Source: Verrucomicrobiota bacterium (GTDB taxonomy: Bacteria > Verrucomicrobiota > Verrucomicrobiia > Limisphaerales > AAA164-E04). Taken from it: a DNA stretch of 39,908 nt. The stretch covers positions 1-39,908 of the forward strand of contig JAQCFT010000006.1 of assembly GCA_027619545.1 (NCBI GenBank), written 5' to 3'. Made by a program: the position numbers and the translations under genes. Below, one piece after another: positions 1 to 7,625 of this stretch (position 1 is its first letter; the number at the start of each line of letters is the position of its first letter). The notes beneath the pieces were generated by a model. The model worked only from the letters and a program-made list of their open reading frames with translations. It was not told the DNA's origin and made no database searches.

Positions 1-1016
1 TATGCCTCCTCTGCTTGCTTTTCTTCATCTTTGCGCGCCCAGAAACGGGAAATCAACACGCTCAGTTCGTAAAGCAGATGGAGAGGAAGTGCCATCAATA
101 AGAGTGTAAAGGGGTCACCGGTGGGCGTCAAAAAGGCGCAAATGGTTAGATTCGCGATCACCCAATAGGGCCGGAATGTGTTGAGCTTTTTGTAATCCAG
201 AAAACCGATTTTGACCATGGTCAGAATCACAACCGGCAGCTGAAAACTCAAACCCATGGCCAACATGAATTTGATCACGAATGTGGTGTAATCTTTGGCA
301 TTCCATTCATCCGCGCCAAATCCCAACCAATTAGAAAACTGGACGAGAGCCAGGATCGCGATTTTCATCATCACGAAATAGCAAAACAGGATGCCCAATA
401 TAAACAAACCCGCACCGAAACCAGTGGTCTGGTAGAGGAATTTCTTTTCGTGAATTCTAAGCGCGGGGAGAATAAACTGCCCCAGGAAAAACATGACCAG
501 CGGCGCCGCTATGACAAACCCACCATATAGTGTCAACTGAAAGGCAACCAGAAACCCATCCACCGGCCGGTAGTTTTTCAAGCGACTCATCATCATGTTG
601 ATGGGATTGTCCTTGCTCGGTTCGATGCTGAGGAGTGTTTGATCCCCCACTTTTACCGGTATGAGTTTGAGGCTGTGAATTTCCTCAATATTTTCGATTT
701 CCAGGGAATTGGTCAGCGACAAAATGGAGATACTGGCAATCCGGGTGTCTCCGAGCGTGAGTCCAACCTGATTGTTGGTGTTAAGCTTTTGAACTTCCGC
801 CTGTTCAAGGGGCGCCGTCAAAATGGCGATGATGTTGTCCAGCATCGAAAAGCACACCATCATGCTGACAACAATGGCAACGATGCACTTGATAAGAGTC
901 CATCGCAGATCTTCGAGATGTTCCAGAAAGGTTTTGACAGGGCCGCCACCTTCCTCCTCATCCCATTCCTGATCCACGACGAGCTCATCATTGGGACGAG
1001 GCTCTTCTTCGCTCAT
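1..1016 (-). CDS. tatC: Sec-independent protein translocase TatC (3' end at window edge)
   Basis: Multi-spanning receptor of the twin-arginine translocase, which moves folded proteins across the inner membrane. Reading from the ATG at 1016 gives 338 residues, ending in an acidic tail with the codon start TA at bases 2-1, so the stop is probably just outside the window. The N-terminus has the TatC signature FLEHLEDLRWTLIK (residues 30-43), followed by about six hydrophobic segments (roughly 41-66, 155-182, 200-225, 243-268, 283-297, 303-322) and PALRIHEKKF (184-193), which matches the conserved cytoplasmic-loop Glu region. The protein is longer than the usual ~250 residues because of an acidic N-terminal extension (~25 residues) and an enlarged periplasmic region between TM1 and TM2 (about 75-150). 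It lies 31 bases after tatA and is probably co-transcribed with it. Confidence 0.95.
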   Translation of the reverse strand, partial: MSEEEPRPNDELVVDQEWDEEEGGGPVKTFLEHLEDLRWTLIKCIVAIVVSMMVCFSMLDNIIAILTAPLEQAEVQKLNTNNQVGLTLGDTRIASISILSLTNSLEIENIEEIHSLKLIPVKVGDQTLLSIEPSKDNPINMMMSRLKNYRPVDGFLVAFQLTLYGGFVIAAPLVMFFLGQFILPALRIHEKKFLYQTTGFGAGLFILGILFCYFVMMKIAILALVQFSNWLGFGADEWNAKDYTTFVIKFMLAMGLSFQLPVVILTMVKIGFLDYKKLNTFRPYWVIANLTICAFLTPTGDPFTLLLMALPLHLLYELSVLISRFWARKDEEKQAEEA

Positions 1017-1047
1017 GTGGGGTTAATCGGGTGCGAAAAACGCAGCT

Positions 1048-1371
1048 TCAGGCTTTGGACGTATCAGCCGCTTCTTCTTTACCGGGGACTTCGCTTCCTT
1101 CACCGGTTTCAGATTGTTGCGGAATGGGTGCCGGTTCTGCAGCCTTACGAGGAGGTGCCGAGGCGACGGAATCCTCTTCCATAGCCTGGTGGAGATCCTG
1201 CTGGACGTCCTTGGTAGCCTTTTTGAACTCCTTGATGCCCTGACCGAGGCCTTTGGCCAATTCCGGCAGTTTTTTCGCGCCAAAGAAAATGAGAATGACG
1301 ATGAGCAGAAAAATCAGCTCCGGCCCTTGAAGGCCGCCAATCAATGCAAATTGAGACTGAAGATACAACAT
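1048..1371 (-). CDS. tatA: Twin-arginine translocase subunit TatA
   Basis: Small single-span pore-forming subunit of the Tat translocase. The 107-residue product has a short N-terminal lead, then GPELIFLLIVILIFF (about 16-30) as the membrane span, the FGAKKLPEL hinge and an amphipathic helix (about 35-55), then a charged, Ala/Pro-rich tail. This is the TatA/TatE plan. TatB-like proteins look similar, but with only one such gene here a TatA function (or combined TatA/B) is most likely. ATG at 1371. It sits between pal and tatC in the same direction. Confidence 0.95.
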   Translation of the reverse strand: MLYLQSQFALIGGLQGPELIFLLIVILIFFGAKKLPELAKGLGQGIKEFKKATKDVQQDLHQAMEEDSVASAPPRKAAEPAPIPQQSETGEGSEVPGKEEAADTSKA

Positions 1372-1476
1372 ATTGAGTAATTCCTTAAATCATCCCGATT
1401 GAAAATGAGCAAAGCAAGGTCAAATTAACACGATCCAACCCGCAATCAACCGGCTTTGGGTTACAACTTTTGTAAG

Positions 1477-2124
1477 TTACTGCAGCAGGATGAATTCGCC
1501 GCGTCTGTTTTTAGAGTAAGCCGACTCGGTACTGCCTTCGGCGGCAGGTTTGTCTTCGCCCCAGCTTTCGGTGGTGATTCGGGAAGAAGCAATCCCTTCC
1601 TTGACCAACACATCACGCACCGACAACGCTCTACGCTCACCCAGGGTGCGGTTATATTCTTCCGTGCCTCGTTCATCACAGTGCCCTTCGATGCGAAGTT
1701 TAGCTGCCGGCTTGTCTTTAAGGATGTTTGCCACAGTGACAATTTTAGGCAACTCGTCGGCGTTGACGTTGTAGCGGTCGAAATCGAAATAGACAGTGGA
1801 CGAATCGAGCTTTGTTTCTACTTTGTTCGTAAAATCATCCACATTGTTCGGGAGCGAGTAATTATCCCCATTTCCGAACTCAGAGCCCTGAGAAAAATCG
1901 TTGCCCTGGCCAAAGTTGTTGTTGTCGAAACCACGACCGCTACCCATGCCACTGTTACTCGGATTCGACATCATGGATCCGGCTGGACCGTTATTGTAAC
2001 CATTTCCAACTGTGCCTTGTCCGGGAATTGGCGTCAGCCCGGGTTTACTTTTTTTGCAGCCAACAGCAGCCACGGCCAATGTGACCGCCAGGGTGATTCG
2101 GATGAATACGGTCGGTAAATTCAT
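1477..2124 (-). CDS. pal: Peptidoglycan-associated lipoprotein Pal
   Basis: Outer-membrane lipoprotein that anchors the envelope to peptidoglycan and is the end point of the Tol-Pal system. The 215 residues start with a lipoprotein signal peptide ending in AVGC, with lipidated Cys at residue 23. A Gly/Asn-rich linker (about 30-95) leads to an OmpA-like domain: VYFDFDRYNVNADE, then LRIEGHCDERGTEEYN, LGERRALSV and a C-terminal SKNRRGEFIL. The Asp and Arg of the peptidoglycan-binding motif are present. It lies 38 bases after tolB in the same direction. A short inverted repeat (TTACAA/TTGTAA, 1461-1475) follows the stop but has no T-run. Confidence 0.95.
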   Translation of the reverse strand: MNLPTVFIRITLAVTLAVAAVGCKKSKPGLTPIPGQGTVGNGYNNGPAGSMMSNPSNSGMGSGRGFDNNNFGQGNDFSQGSEFGNGDNYSLPNNVDDFTNKVETKLDSSTVYFDFDRYNVNADELPKIVTVANILKDKPAAKLRIEGHCDERGTEEYNRTLGERRALSVRDVLVKEGIASSRITTESWGEDKPAAEGSTESAYSKNRRGEFILLQ

Positions 2125-2162
2125 GCTCTTTTCGGGTATTGATTTTAGTTAAAATTGACGCC

Positions 2163-3362
2163 TCAGCGCGCCCAACTGGGCTGTGACTGCTCACCGGCGG
2201 TTTGACGGACATCCTTGACATGTTTGGTGGGAACGTCAAGCAAAGACAATGTTTTCCGGCCGTTTTTCTCACGCATAAAGACCAAATTACGAGAATTGGG
2301 AGCCCAGCAGGGATCCTCTCCTGCAAACAACGGTGTTGCCTCGCCTCCAGATGATTCCACCACACAAATGGTCCCTCTCCCTCCGATCACGGATGTAAAG
2401 GCAATCCATTTGCCATCCGGCGACCAATCCGCTTCGGTAATACTCCCACCAATCGTTCCGGTGCTGATACGGCGAGCTGTTCCACCTGTGGCGGGCAGGG
2501 TGTACAGCCGAACACCGCCGCGAGCGGATGAGGTAAAGCATATCGACCGACCATCTGCCGACCATGTCGGGCAGGCTTCTTCTTCTAATGATGTCGTCAA
2601 TCGAACCACTTCCGACCCGTCTTTACGAGCCACATAAAGGTCAGGACTGCCGGCTTTGCTGAGAATCATGGCCAGCTTCTGGCCATCGGGCGAAAGAGCG
2701 GCGCTGGTGTTGAGACCAGTGTTGCGGGTGATGCGTGCTCGGTCTCCTGACCGCAAATCGTGCGAAACGATGTTGGGACTTCCCAATTTGTAGGAGGTAT
2801 AATACAGACCCAGTTCTCCTGGAATCCAGGTTGGAGCAGCTACATTGGATCGGTCATTGGTCACCATACGGGCATTGTGGCCATCAAAATCAGACACAAA
2901 AATCTCCCAATGCCCATCCACCTTCCCACGGAATGCAATGCGCGTGTGTCCGATGCCATCGGTTCCGAGCACTGCTTTGACCACATCATTCGATAAAGTA
3001 TGTGCTCGATTGCGCTCATCACCTGTATCATAGCCTCGGAAAAACAAGTTTCGACCACTTCCCGAATCTTTTAGCCGCCCCTCGAGCTTGGCCCGACCGC
3101 TGGATCCCAATAACTGGAAGGAGGCCTCAGCGACCGGGACAACCTTAAATCCCTGGACCTCGAGGTCATACCGCAGGATGCTGGTAGTCGTGCTGGTAAA
3201 TCCGCTGAGACTGATGGGGATCTCCTCGCCCTTGCGGGAACGGTCAATGTGTAAGTCCTGCTGAGCCAAGAGGTCCATCACAAAACAAGCCAGGAGAGTC
3301 CAGACGACACCTGCCTGAATGCGGGTTAATAGGGTTGTGCGATTATTGGGTCGAAAAAACAT
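2163..3362 (-). CDS. tolB: Tol-Pal system protein TolB (beta-propeller)
   Basis: Periplasmic beta-propeller that binds Pal and takes part in outer-membrane constriction at division. The reading frame could begin at 3428, but the ATG at 3362 avoids overlap with the upstream gene and places a hydrophobic signal segment (AGVVWTLLACFVMDLLA) near the N-terminus; this gives 399 residues. A small N-terminal domain (to about residue 140) is followed by at least five propeller blades with WSPDGKWIAF-like and DLYVARKDG-like repeats. The position between the TolA/TonB-like gene and pal matches the usual tol order. No good Shine-Dalgarno precedes the start, so the exact start is uncertain. Confidence 0.92.
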   Translation of the reverse strand: MFFRPNNRTTLLTRIQAGVVWTLLACFVMDLLAQQDLHIDRSRKGEEIPISLSGFTSTTTSILRYDLEVQGFKVVPVAEASFQLLGSSGRAKLEGRLKDSGSGRNLFFRGYDTGDERNRAHTLSNDVVKAVLGTDGIGHTRIAFRGKVDGHWEIFVSDFDGHNARMVTNDRSNVAAPTWIPGELGLYYTSYKLGSPNIVSHDLRSGDRARITRNTGLNTSAALSPDGQKLAMILSKAGSPDLYVARKDGSEVVRLTTSLEEEACPTWSADGRSICFTSSARGGVRLYTLPATGGTARRISTGTIGGSITEADWSPDGKWIAFTSVIGGRGTICVVESSGGEATPLFAGEDPCWAPNSRNLVFMREKNGRKTLSLLDVPTKHVKDVRQTAGEQSQPSWAR

Positions 3363-3378
3363 GGGCGGAGGTAGGGTA

Positions 3379-4284
3379 TCAGTTAATGTTAAAGTTAATG
3401 GTGAAAGTTCGGTCGGATAGCGATGCACCTGCCGGTGGAGCTTCCGGAATATGGGTCACAAGATCCAGCAATCGTTCGATGGATTGGTCCAAGGAAGCCA
3501 CTCCGGATTCTTTGACAACTTTGGCGGAGACAATCGAACCGTCGGTTCCCACCACCACACGGACCTGAACCGTCGCTTTGCGATTGGAAAGGTTCTCCGA
3601 CTGGGTCCAACGCCGATCATAAGCTGACTGCACCTTCAGCCCATAATTACCCAAAGCACTGCCAAACACGGTGGTGACCCCCTTGATCTTACTGCCCTTC
3701 CCCACACGCTCGAGCCTGCTTGGGTCAAAATCCGACGCTGGGTTACGTCGGACGGGTGCAGGCGTCTCATTTTTTTCAGGTGAAGTTTTAACCGGAGCCT
3801 TGGTGGTGTTCTTTTTGATGACGGTGCTGATTTTGATGACCGGCTTCTCCTTTTTCTTGGGCTCCTCCTTTTTCGAAATCGTGTTTTCTTTGGGTAGCTC
3901 CTTCTTGGGCACTTTGACAGGCTCCGGTTTGGGTTCCGGCTTGGGCTCGGGTTTGACCGGCTCCGGTTTCACTGGTTCGGGAATGACGACCGGGGCAGGA
4001 TCGGGCTCGGCTTGCTTGATGGGTTCGGGTTCTGGCTGAGGCTGTTCAACCTCGGGAGGAGTTTGAACGGGTTCCACAACGGGTTCGGGTTGTGGTTCTC
4101 CTTGAACATCAGCCGGGTCATCGAACAGAGATTCGATAACAGATGCAGGCATCATGTGGAATGGTTCCATGTCCTGCTTGACGGGCTTTTTCGGAAGGAA
4201 TCCCGCGCCAAATATAACCGCCGCCAGCAGGATCAGGTGGAGCCCCGCTGAAGCAAAAAAACACTGTTTGCTGAGTCGACTCAT
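3379..4284 (-). CDS. TolA/TonB-like envelope energy-transducing protein
   Basis: Protein that links the inner-membrane TolQ/TolR motor to the outer membrane. The 301 residues have a short cytoplasmic start, one membrane span (about 9-29), a long Pro/Glu/Lys-rich spacer (about 60-155, with many PEPVKPEP-like repeats) and a C-terminal TonB/TolA-type domain (about 200-301), which includes KATVQVRVVVGTDGSIVSAK. By domain this would be called TonB family. By context, between tolR and tolB, it most likely acts as TolA. Its ATG follows the tolR stop by three bases, which implies translational coupling. Confidence 0.88.
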   Translation of the reverse strand: MSRLSKQCFFASAGLHLILLAAVIFGAGFLPKKPVKQDMEPFHMMPASVIESLFDDPADVQGEPQPEPVVEPVQTPPEVEQPQPEPEPIKQAEPDPAPVVIPEPVKPEPVKPEPKPEPKPEPVKVPKKELPKENTISKKEEPKKKEKPVIKISTVIKKNTTKAPVKTSPEKNETPAPVRRNPASDFDPSRLERVGKGSKIKGVTTVFGSALGNYGLKVQSAYDRRWTQSENLSNRKATVQVRVVVGTDGSIVSAKVVKESGVASLDQSIERLLDLVTHIPEAPPAGASLSDRTFTINFNIN

Positions 4285-4287
4285 GAG

Positions 4288-4701
4288 TTACTGGCTCAAT
4301 TCGTTTCTGAAATAAATGTTATGCAATCCCAGTCCTTTGGCTTTGTCGAGCACCTTGTAAATATGCTCCCAAGCCGCTTTCATATCGCCACGAATGACAA
4401 GCACCAAGTTGGGGTTTTCACCAAAGGACCGAGCCAAATCCGCCTGGAGGGCATCCATGGAAACAGGCTGGGTTTCTATGTAGTAATTGCCTGACGGATC
4501 CACCTCCACCGTCTTGAGATCACGCTTTTCGGGCGCATGATCGGCGACCTGCCCTTTGGGGAGCTGCAACTGGAGTCCCTGCTCCATCAGCGGAGTCGTG
4601 ATCATGAAAATGATCAACAAAACGAACGCAAGGTCAAGCAGCGGCGTGATATTGATGTCGCTAAGCGTGACGAGTGCTGTTTTCTGTGTGTAGCGTCGCA
4701 T
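4288..4701 (-). CDS. tolR: TolR/ExbD-family proton-channel subunit
   Basis: Inner-membrane protein that with TolQ forms the proton-driven motor. It has 137 residues: a short N-terminus, a single span (about 20-39) with the essential acidic residue in PLLDLAFVLLIIFM (Asp23), and a periplasmic domain (about 45-137) typical of ExbD/TolR, including VEVDPSGNYYI. ExbD and TolR are hard to tell apart by sequence. The tolB-pal context supports TolR. Confidence 0.9.
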   Translation of the reverse strand: MRRYTQKTALVTLSDINITPLLDLAFVLLIIFMITTPLMEQGLQLQLPKGQVADHAPEKRDLKTVEVDPSGNYYIETQPVSMDALQADLARSFGENPNLVLVIRGDMKAAWEHIYKVLDKAKGLGLHNIYFRNELSQ

Positions 4702-4727
4702 AGGTTTCGATGATTAAAGGCCCTCCG

Positions 4728-5027
4728 TTAAAACAAGGTGAACACAAAATACAAAAAGGCCAGCAAGATGAGGTAAAAGATCAACTGAGGCGCTTTACGC
4801 CATAATTTCTGAAGCCGTGTTTCTTTGGAGACATCCCGGTGATGATGGTTATTTTCGCCACACGACGGACACAGGTCCAGGAAACGGGCAAATTTCTGCC
4901 GGCACTTCCGGCAAATAAGATACAAATGACCACCGCAGGATCGGCATTTATTGCGACTCGCTTCGTTATGGGCCCTGCATTTGCCGCATTGAACCCGTCC
5001 TGTGTTGCTGTTTCCTGCCATTGTCAT
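4728..5027 (-). CDS. Tandem double zinc-ribbon, tail-anchored membrane protein of unknown function
   Basis: I do not recognise this as a named family. The 99 residues contain eight Cys in four CxxC pairs (14/17, 28/31, 39/42, 53/56). They form two zinc ribbons with the same C-x2-C-x10-C-x2-C spacing, seven residues apart. A His/charged stretch (HHHRD) and a basic segment lead to one hydrophobic helix at the very C-terminus (about 80-99), so the ribbons should be cytoplasmic and the protein tail-anchored. It starts 12 bases after the tolQ stop and ends 26 bases before tolR, so it is almost certainly part of the tol transcript. A second ATG at 5021 is an alternative start. Zinc binding and a role in Tol function are inferences. 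Confidence 0.8.
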   Translation of the reverse strand: MTMAGNSNTGRVQCGKCRAHNEASRNKCRSCGGHLYLICRKCRQKFARFLDLCPSCGENNHHHRDVSKETRLQKLWRKAPQLIFYLILLAFLYFVFTLF

Positions 5028-5039
5028 TGATACCTGTTC

Positions 5040-5756
5040 TCATTCGTCAGGGATGTATTCTGTCTCCATTTTTGATGCGAGTTCCTGGGCGAAATTATCC
5101 ATTTCCACGCTGAGCACCCTGATATTATGGACCAACCAGTTGTAACCGAACATCGACGGAATCGCCACCAGCAGGCCGGCAACCGTTGTGACCAAAGCAC
5201 CCGCCACACCGGGCGCAATGGTGGTCAACTGCGCATTTTGTTGACTTGCCACACTAGCGAACACGCTCATCACTCCCCAAACCGTCCCCAGCAAGCCAAG
5301 AAAAGGAGCGCCGCTCACCGCAATCGCCAACAAAATCAAACCCGACTCCAATCGAAGCGATTCCTGAGCCACTCCCCGTTCCAGGGCGCGCTTGACGTGT
5401 TCCATGGATTTGAGAGAGATCATATCTTCGTCTTTCCCTCCCTTTTCTTTGTGATGTCGCTGACAATCCGACAATTCTCGGTTCCCCATGGCATAGATCG
5501 TATACAGCGGGCATCCATCAACCTGGATGTTTCGCTTGAAAATATCCATCAGGCTCTTTTGCTGCCGGAACTCCTGATCAAACAGACGATTCAGCTTTCT
5601 GGCACGACGGATCTGCATCGATTTGGCCGTCATGACAGACCAGGCGAAAATAGAAAACAGAACGAGCACGATGATGATCGCCTTGCCTTCCGGGCGCGCC
5701 TCGCTCCATACATACAGGAATTCTACCTGCCCTTCTGCCAATAGGATTGGAATCAT
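5040..5756 (-). CDS. tolQ: TolQ/ExbB-family proton-channel protein
   Basis: Inner-membrane motor subunit (MotA/TolQ/ExbB family). The 238 residues have spans at about 25-44, 136-160 and 178-203. The conserved core GAPFLGLLGTVWGVMSVF and the third-span region GVAGALVTTVAGLLVAIPS are clear. A cytoplasmic loop (about 60-130) separates the first two spans. It is the first gene of the tol-pal-tat run, and a plausible promoter (TTGAAA, 17 bases, TAGGTT) lies upstream. The family is certain; TolQ rather than ExbB is from context. Confidence 0.92.
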   Translation of the reverse strand: MIPILLAEGQVEFLYVWSEARPEGKAIIIVLVLFSIFAWSVMTAKSMQIRRARKLNRLFDQEFRQQKSLMDIFKRNIQVDGCPLYTIYAMGNRELSDCQRHHKEKGGKDEDMISLKSMEHVKRALERGVAQESLRLESGLILLAIAVSGAPFLGLLGTVWGVMSVFASVASQQNAQLTTIAPGVAGALVTTVAGLLVAIPSMFGYNWLVHNIRVLSVEMDNFAQELASKMETEYIPDE

Positions 5757-5795
5757 TTGTAAACCGTTGAAAAACCGGATCTGTTCAAATCATGT

Positions 5796-5824
5796 AACCT
5801 AACACATGTTGAGTCTCGTTTCAA
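5796..5824 (-). promoter_or_regulatory. Candidate sigma-70-type promoter of the tol-pal-tat run
   Basis: On the minus strand TTGAAA (5824-5819) is followed after 17 bases by TAGGTT (5801-5796), about 40 bases before the tolQ ATG. An inverted repeat CATGT-N8-ACATG (5791-5808) overlaps the -10 and could be an operator. This is motif reading only. Confidence 0.3.
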
Positions 5825-5947
5825 AAAATTTGGTGAGAATCATTGAAACCGACGAACTAGGGTTCACTGACATTCAGGTTTATTTGATTGATCTTCGTAC
5901 AAAGGACGGCAATAAATCAGATATTTCGAACGCTACCACCCCAAAAA

Positions 5948-6811
5948 ATGAAACCGATCCAAGCCTCGCCGTCCCCTCGAATCCCGGTATCACAACGATG
6001 GATATTGATAGTTTTCATCACCGTTCTAAACACGATCATGCCAGACAAATTGAACGCCGGAACGCCTTCAATCGTTGCCCATAGAGGCGCGTCGCACGCC
6101 GCCCCGGAAAATACACTGCCTTCCGTATTACTCGCCTGGGAAGAAAACGCCGACGCGACGGAAGTGGACATCCACCTCACTAAAGACAATCAAGTCATTG
6201 TCTTGCATGACAAAACCACCGGTCGAACGGCAGGAACGGATCTGAAAGTTTCCGAAGTTTCCTATGAAGATCTGAAATCACTGGATGCAGGAACCTGGAA
6301 ATCCAAGGAATATCAGGGCACGCCGATCCCCCTGCTCAAGGACATCCTGGCACATATCCCCCAGGGCAAACGCATCTTCATCGAAATCAAATGCCCCAGC
6401 GATGTGCTGCCACATCTGGAAAAGGCAGTACGTGACTCCGGCCTCTCATCCGAACAGACGGTGTTTATTGCATTTGACTGGGACACGATTCGTCTGACCA
6501 AGGAACGTTTTCCGAATTGCTCATGTTTCTGGCTGTCGGGATTCAAAAAGGACAAACAGACAGGCGATTGGGATCCGAGTCCAGACCACGTGCTTCAACG
6601 AGCGTTGGACGCCAAAGTGGATGGAGTGGATGTTCACCACGGCGGACCGGTGGATCGTCACTTTGTTGAATCGGCCAAATCCAAAGGGCTCGAGGTGCAT
6701 GTCTATACCGTCAATGATCCGGTGGATGGCAAGCGGATGCTGGAAGCGGGAGTGGACGGCATCACGACCGACAAGCCCGCCTTCATGAAAAAGACTTTGG
6801 GATTGGAATAG
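5948..6811 (+). CDS. Secreted glycerophosphodiester phosphodiesterase-family protein
   Basis: Likely hydrolyses glycerophosphodiesters to glycerol-3-phosphate and an alcohol, in the periplasm. The ATG at 5948 is preferred over the upstream in-frame start at 5888 because it puts a signal-like hydrophobic segment (WILIVFITVLNTIM) close to the N-terminus; this gives 287 residues. The GDPD TIM-barrel landmarks are present: AHRGASHAAPENT near the start (catalytic His, Arg and Glu-Asn), EVDIHLTKDNQVIVLHD (metal-binding Glu/Asp and second catalytic His), FIEIK and the C-terminal DGITTDKP. It diverges from tolQ and ends 25 bases from the convergent hisF stop. Confidence 0.9.
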   Translation: MKPIQASPSPRIPVSQRWILIVFITVLNTIMPDKLNAGTPSIVAHRGASHAAPENTLPSVLLAWEENADATEVDIHLTKDNQVIVLHDKTTGRTAGTDLKVSEVSYEDLKSLDAGTWKSKEYQGTPIPLLKDILAHIPQGKRIFIEIKCPSDVLPHLEKAVRDSGLSSEQTVFIAFDWDTIRLTKERFPNCSCFWLSGFKKDKQTGDWDPSPDHVLQRALDAKVDGVDVHHGGPVDRHFVESAKSKGLEVHVYTVNDPVDGKRMLEAGVDGITTDKPAFMKKTLGLE

Positions 6812-6836
6812 CCCAATTGAACTGAGCTGGGTGTTG

Positions 6837-7625
6837 TTAATCAAGGGCGGGTGCGATTCGCACAGGAATGCCTTTGGCGTCGAGGAAAGTCTTTACTTCA
6901 CCCACAGTATATTCACCAAAGTGGAAGATACTGGCGGCAAGCACCGCGTCGGCTTTGCCTTGCTCAAGCACTTCGGCCATATGCTCCAGATTTCCCGCCC
7001 CACCACTGGCGACGATAGGAACTGAAGTCGATTCACTGATCTTGCGAGTGATCGCCAAATCGTAGCCTGCTTTGGTGCCATCGGCGTCGATGCTGTTCAA
7101 GACGATTTCCCCAGCCCCGAGTTCCACGGCTCGACAGGCCCATTCGACAGCATCCAAGCCGGTGTTTTTACGACCGCCATGGGAGAAGACATCCCACCGG
7201 TCCTCACCCACTTTCTTGGCGTCGATGGAAACCACAATGCATTGACTTCCAAATTTCTGAGCGCCTTGACCGATCAGTTCGGGGTTTGAGATGGCGGCGG
7301 AATTGATACTGACTTTGTCAGCCCCCGCTTTCAACATCACCGACATGTCTTCCAGAGTGCGAATCCCTCCCCCAACAGTCAGAGGCATGAAGCAGCAATC
7401 GGCGGCACGTTCAATCACATCCACCATGGATGCACGGGCATGGGCGCTGGCGGTAATGTCGAAGAACACCATTTCATCAGCGCCCTGGTCATTATAGCGG
7501 AGCGCCAACTCGACCGGGTCCCCCACGTTACGCAGTTCACCCGCTTCCGCGCGGCCAAACTGCACCCCACGGGTCACTTTACCATCATGCACATCCAGGC
7601 ATGGAATCACGCGTCTTGCCAACAT
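6837..7625 (-). CDS. hisF: Imidazole glycerol phosphate synthase cyclase subunit HisF
   Basis: Cyclase half of the HisH-HisF enzyme. It closes the imidazole ring of IGP and releases AICAR in histidine biosynthesis, in the cytoplasm. The 262 residues have the usual length and the (beta/alpha)8 landmarks: [19 protein letters not shown] with catalytic Asp11, [18 protein letters not shown] (second catalytic Asp, about 130), [17 protein letters not shown] and [12 protein letters not shown] (phosphate-binding loops). No other his gene lies nearby, so this is an isolated his locus. Confidence 0.97.
   Translation of the reverse strand: MLARRVIPCLDVHDGKVTRGVQFGRAEAGELRNVGDPVELALRYNDQGADEMVFFDITASAHARASMVDVIERAADCCFMPLTVGGGIRTLEDMSVMLKAGADKVSINSAAISNPELIGQGAQKFGSQCIVVSIDAKKVGEDRWDVFSHGGRKNTGLDAVEWACRAVELGAGEIVLNSIDADGTKAGYDLAITRKISESTSVPIVASGGAGNLEHMAEVLEQGKADAVLAASIFHFGEYTVGEVKTFLDAKGIPVRIAPALD

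Noticed and set aside
639-1184. Plus-strand open frame of 181 codons over tatC and tatA
   Set aside because: It lies opposite two clear Tat genes and its product has no family features.
1461-1475. Hairpin after pal as a Rho-independent terminator
   Set aside because: Only 6 AT-rich pairs and no T-run; it would not be expected to stop transcription before tatA.
3900-4120. Repeat-rich stretch taken for a tandem DNA repeat or CRISPR
   Set aside because: It is the PEPVKPEP-like coding spacer of the TolA/TonB-like protein; repeats are short, imperfect and in frame.
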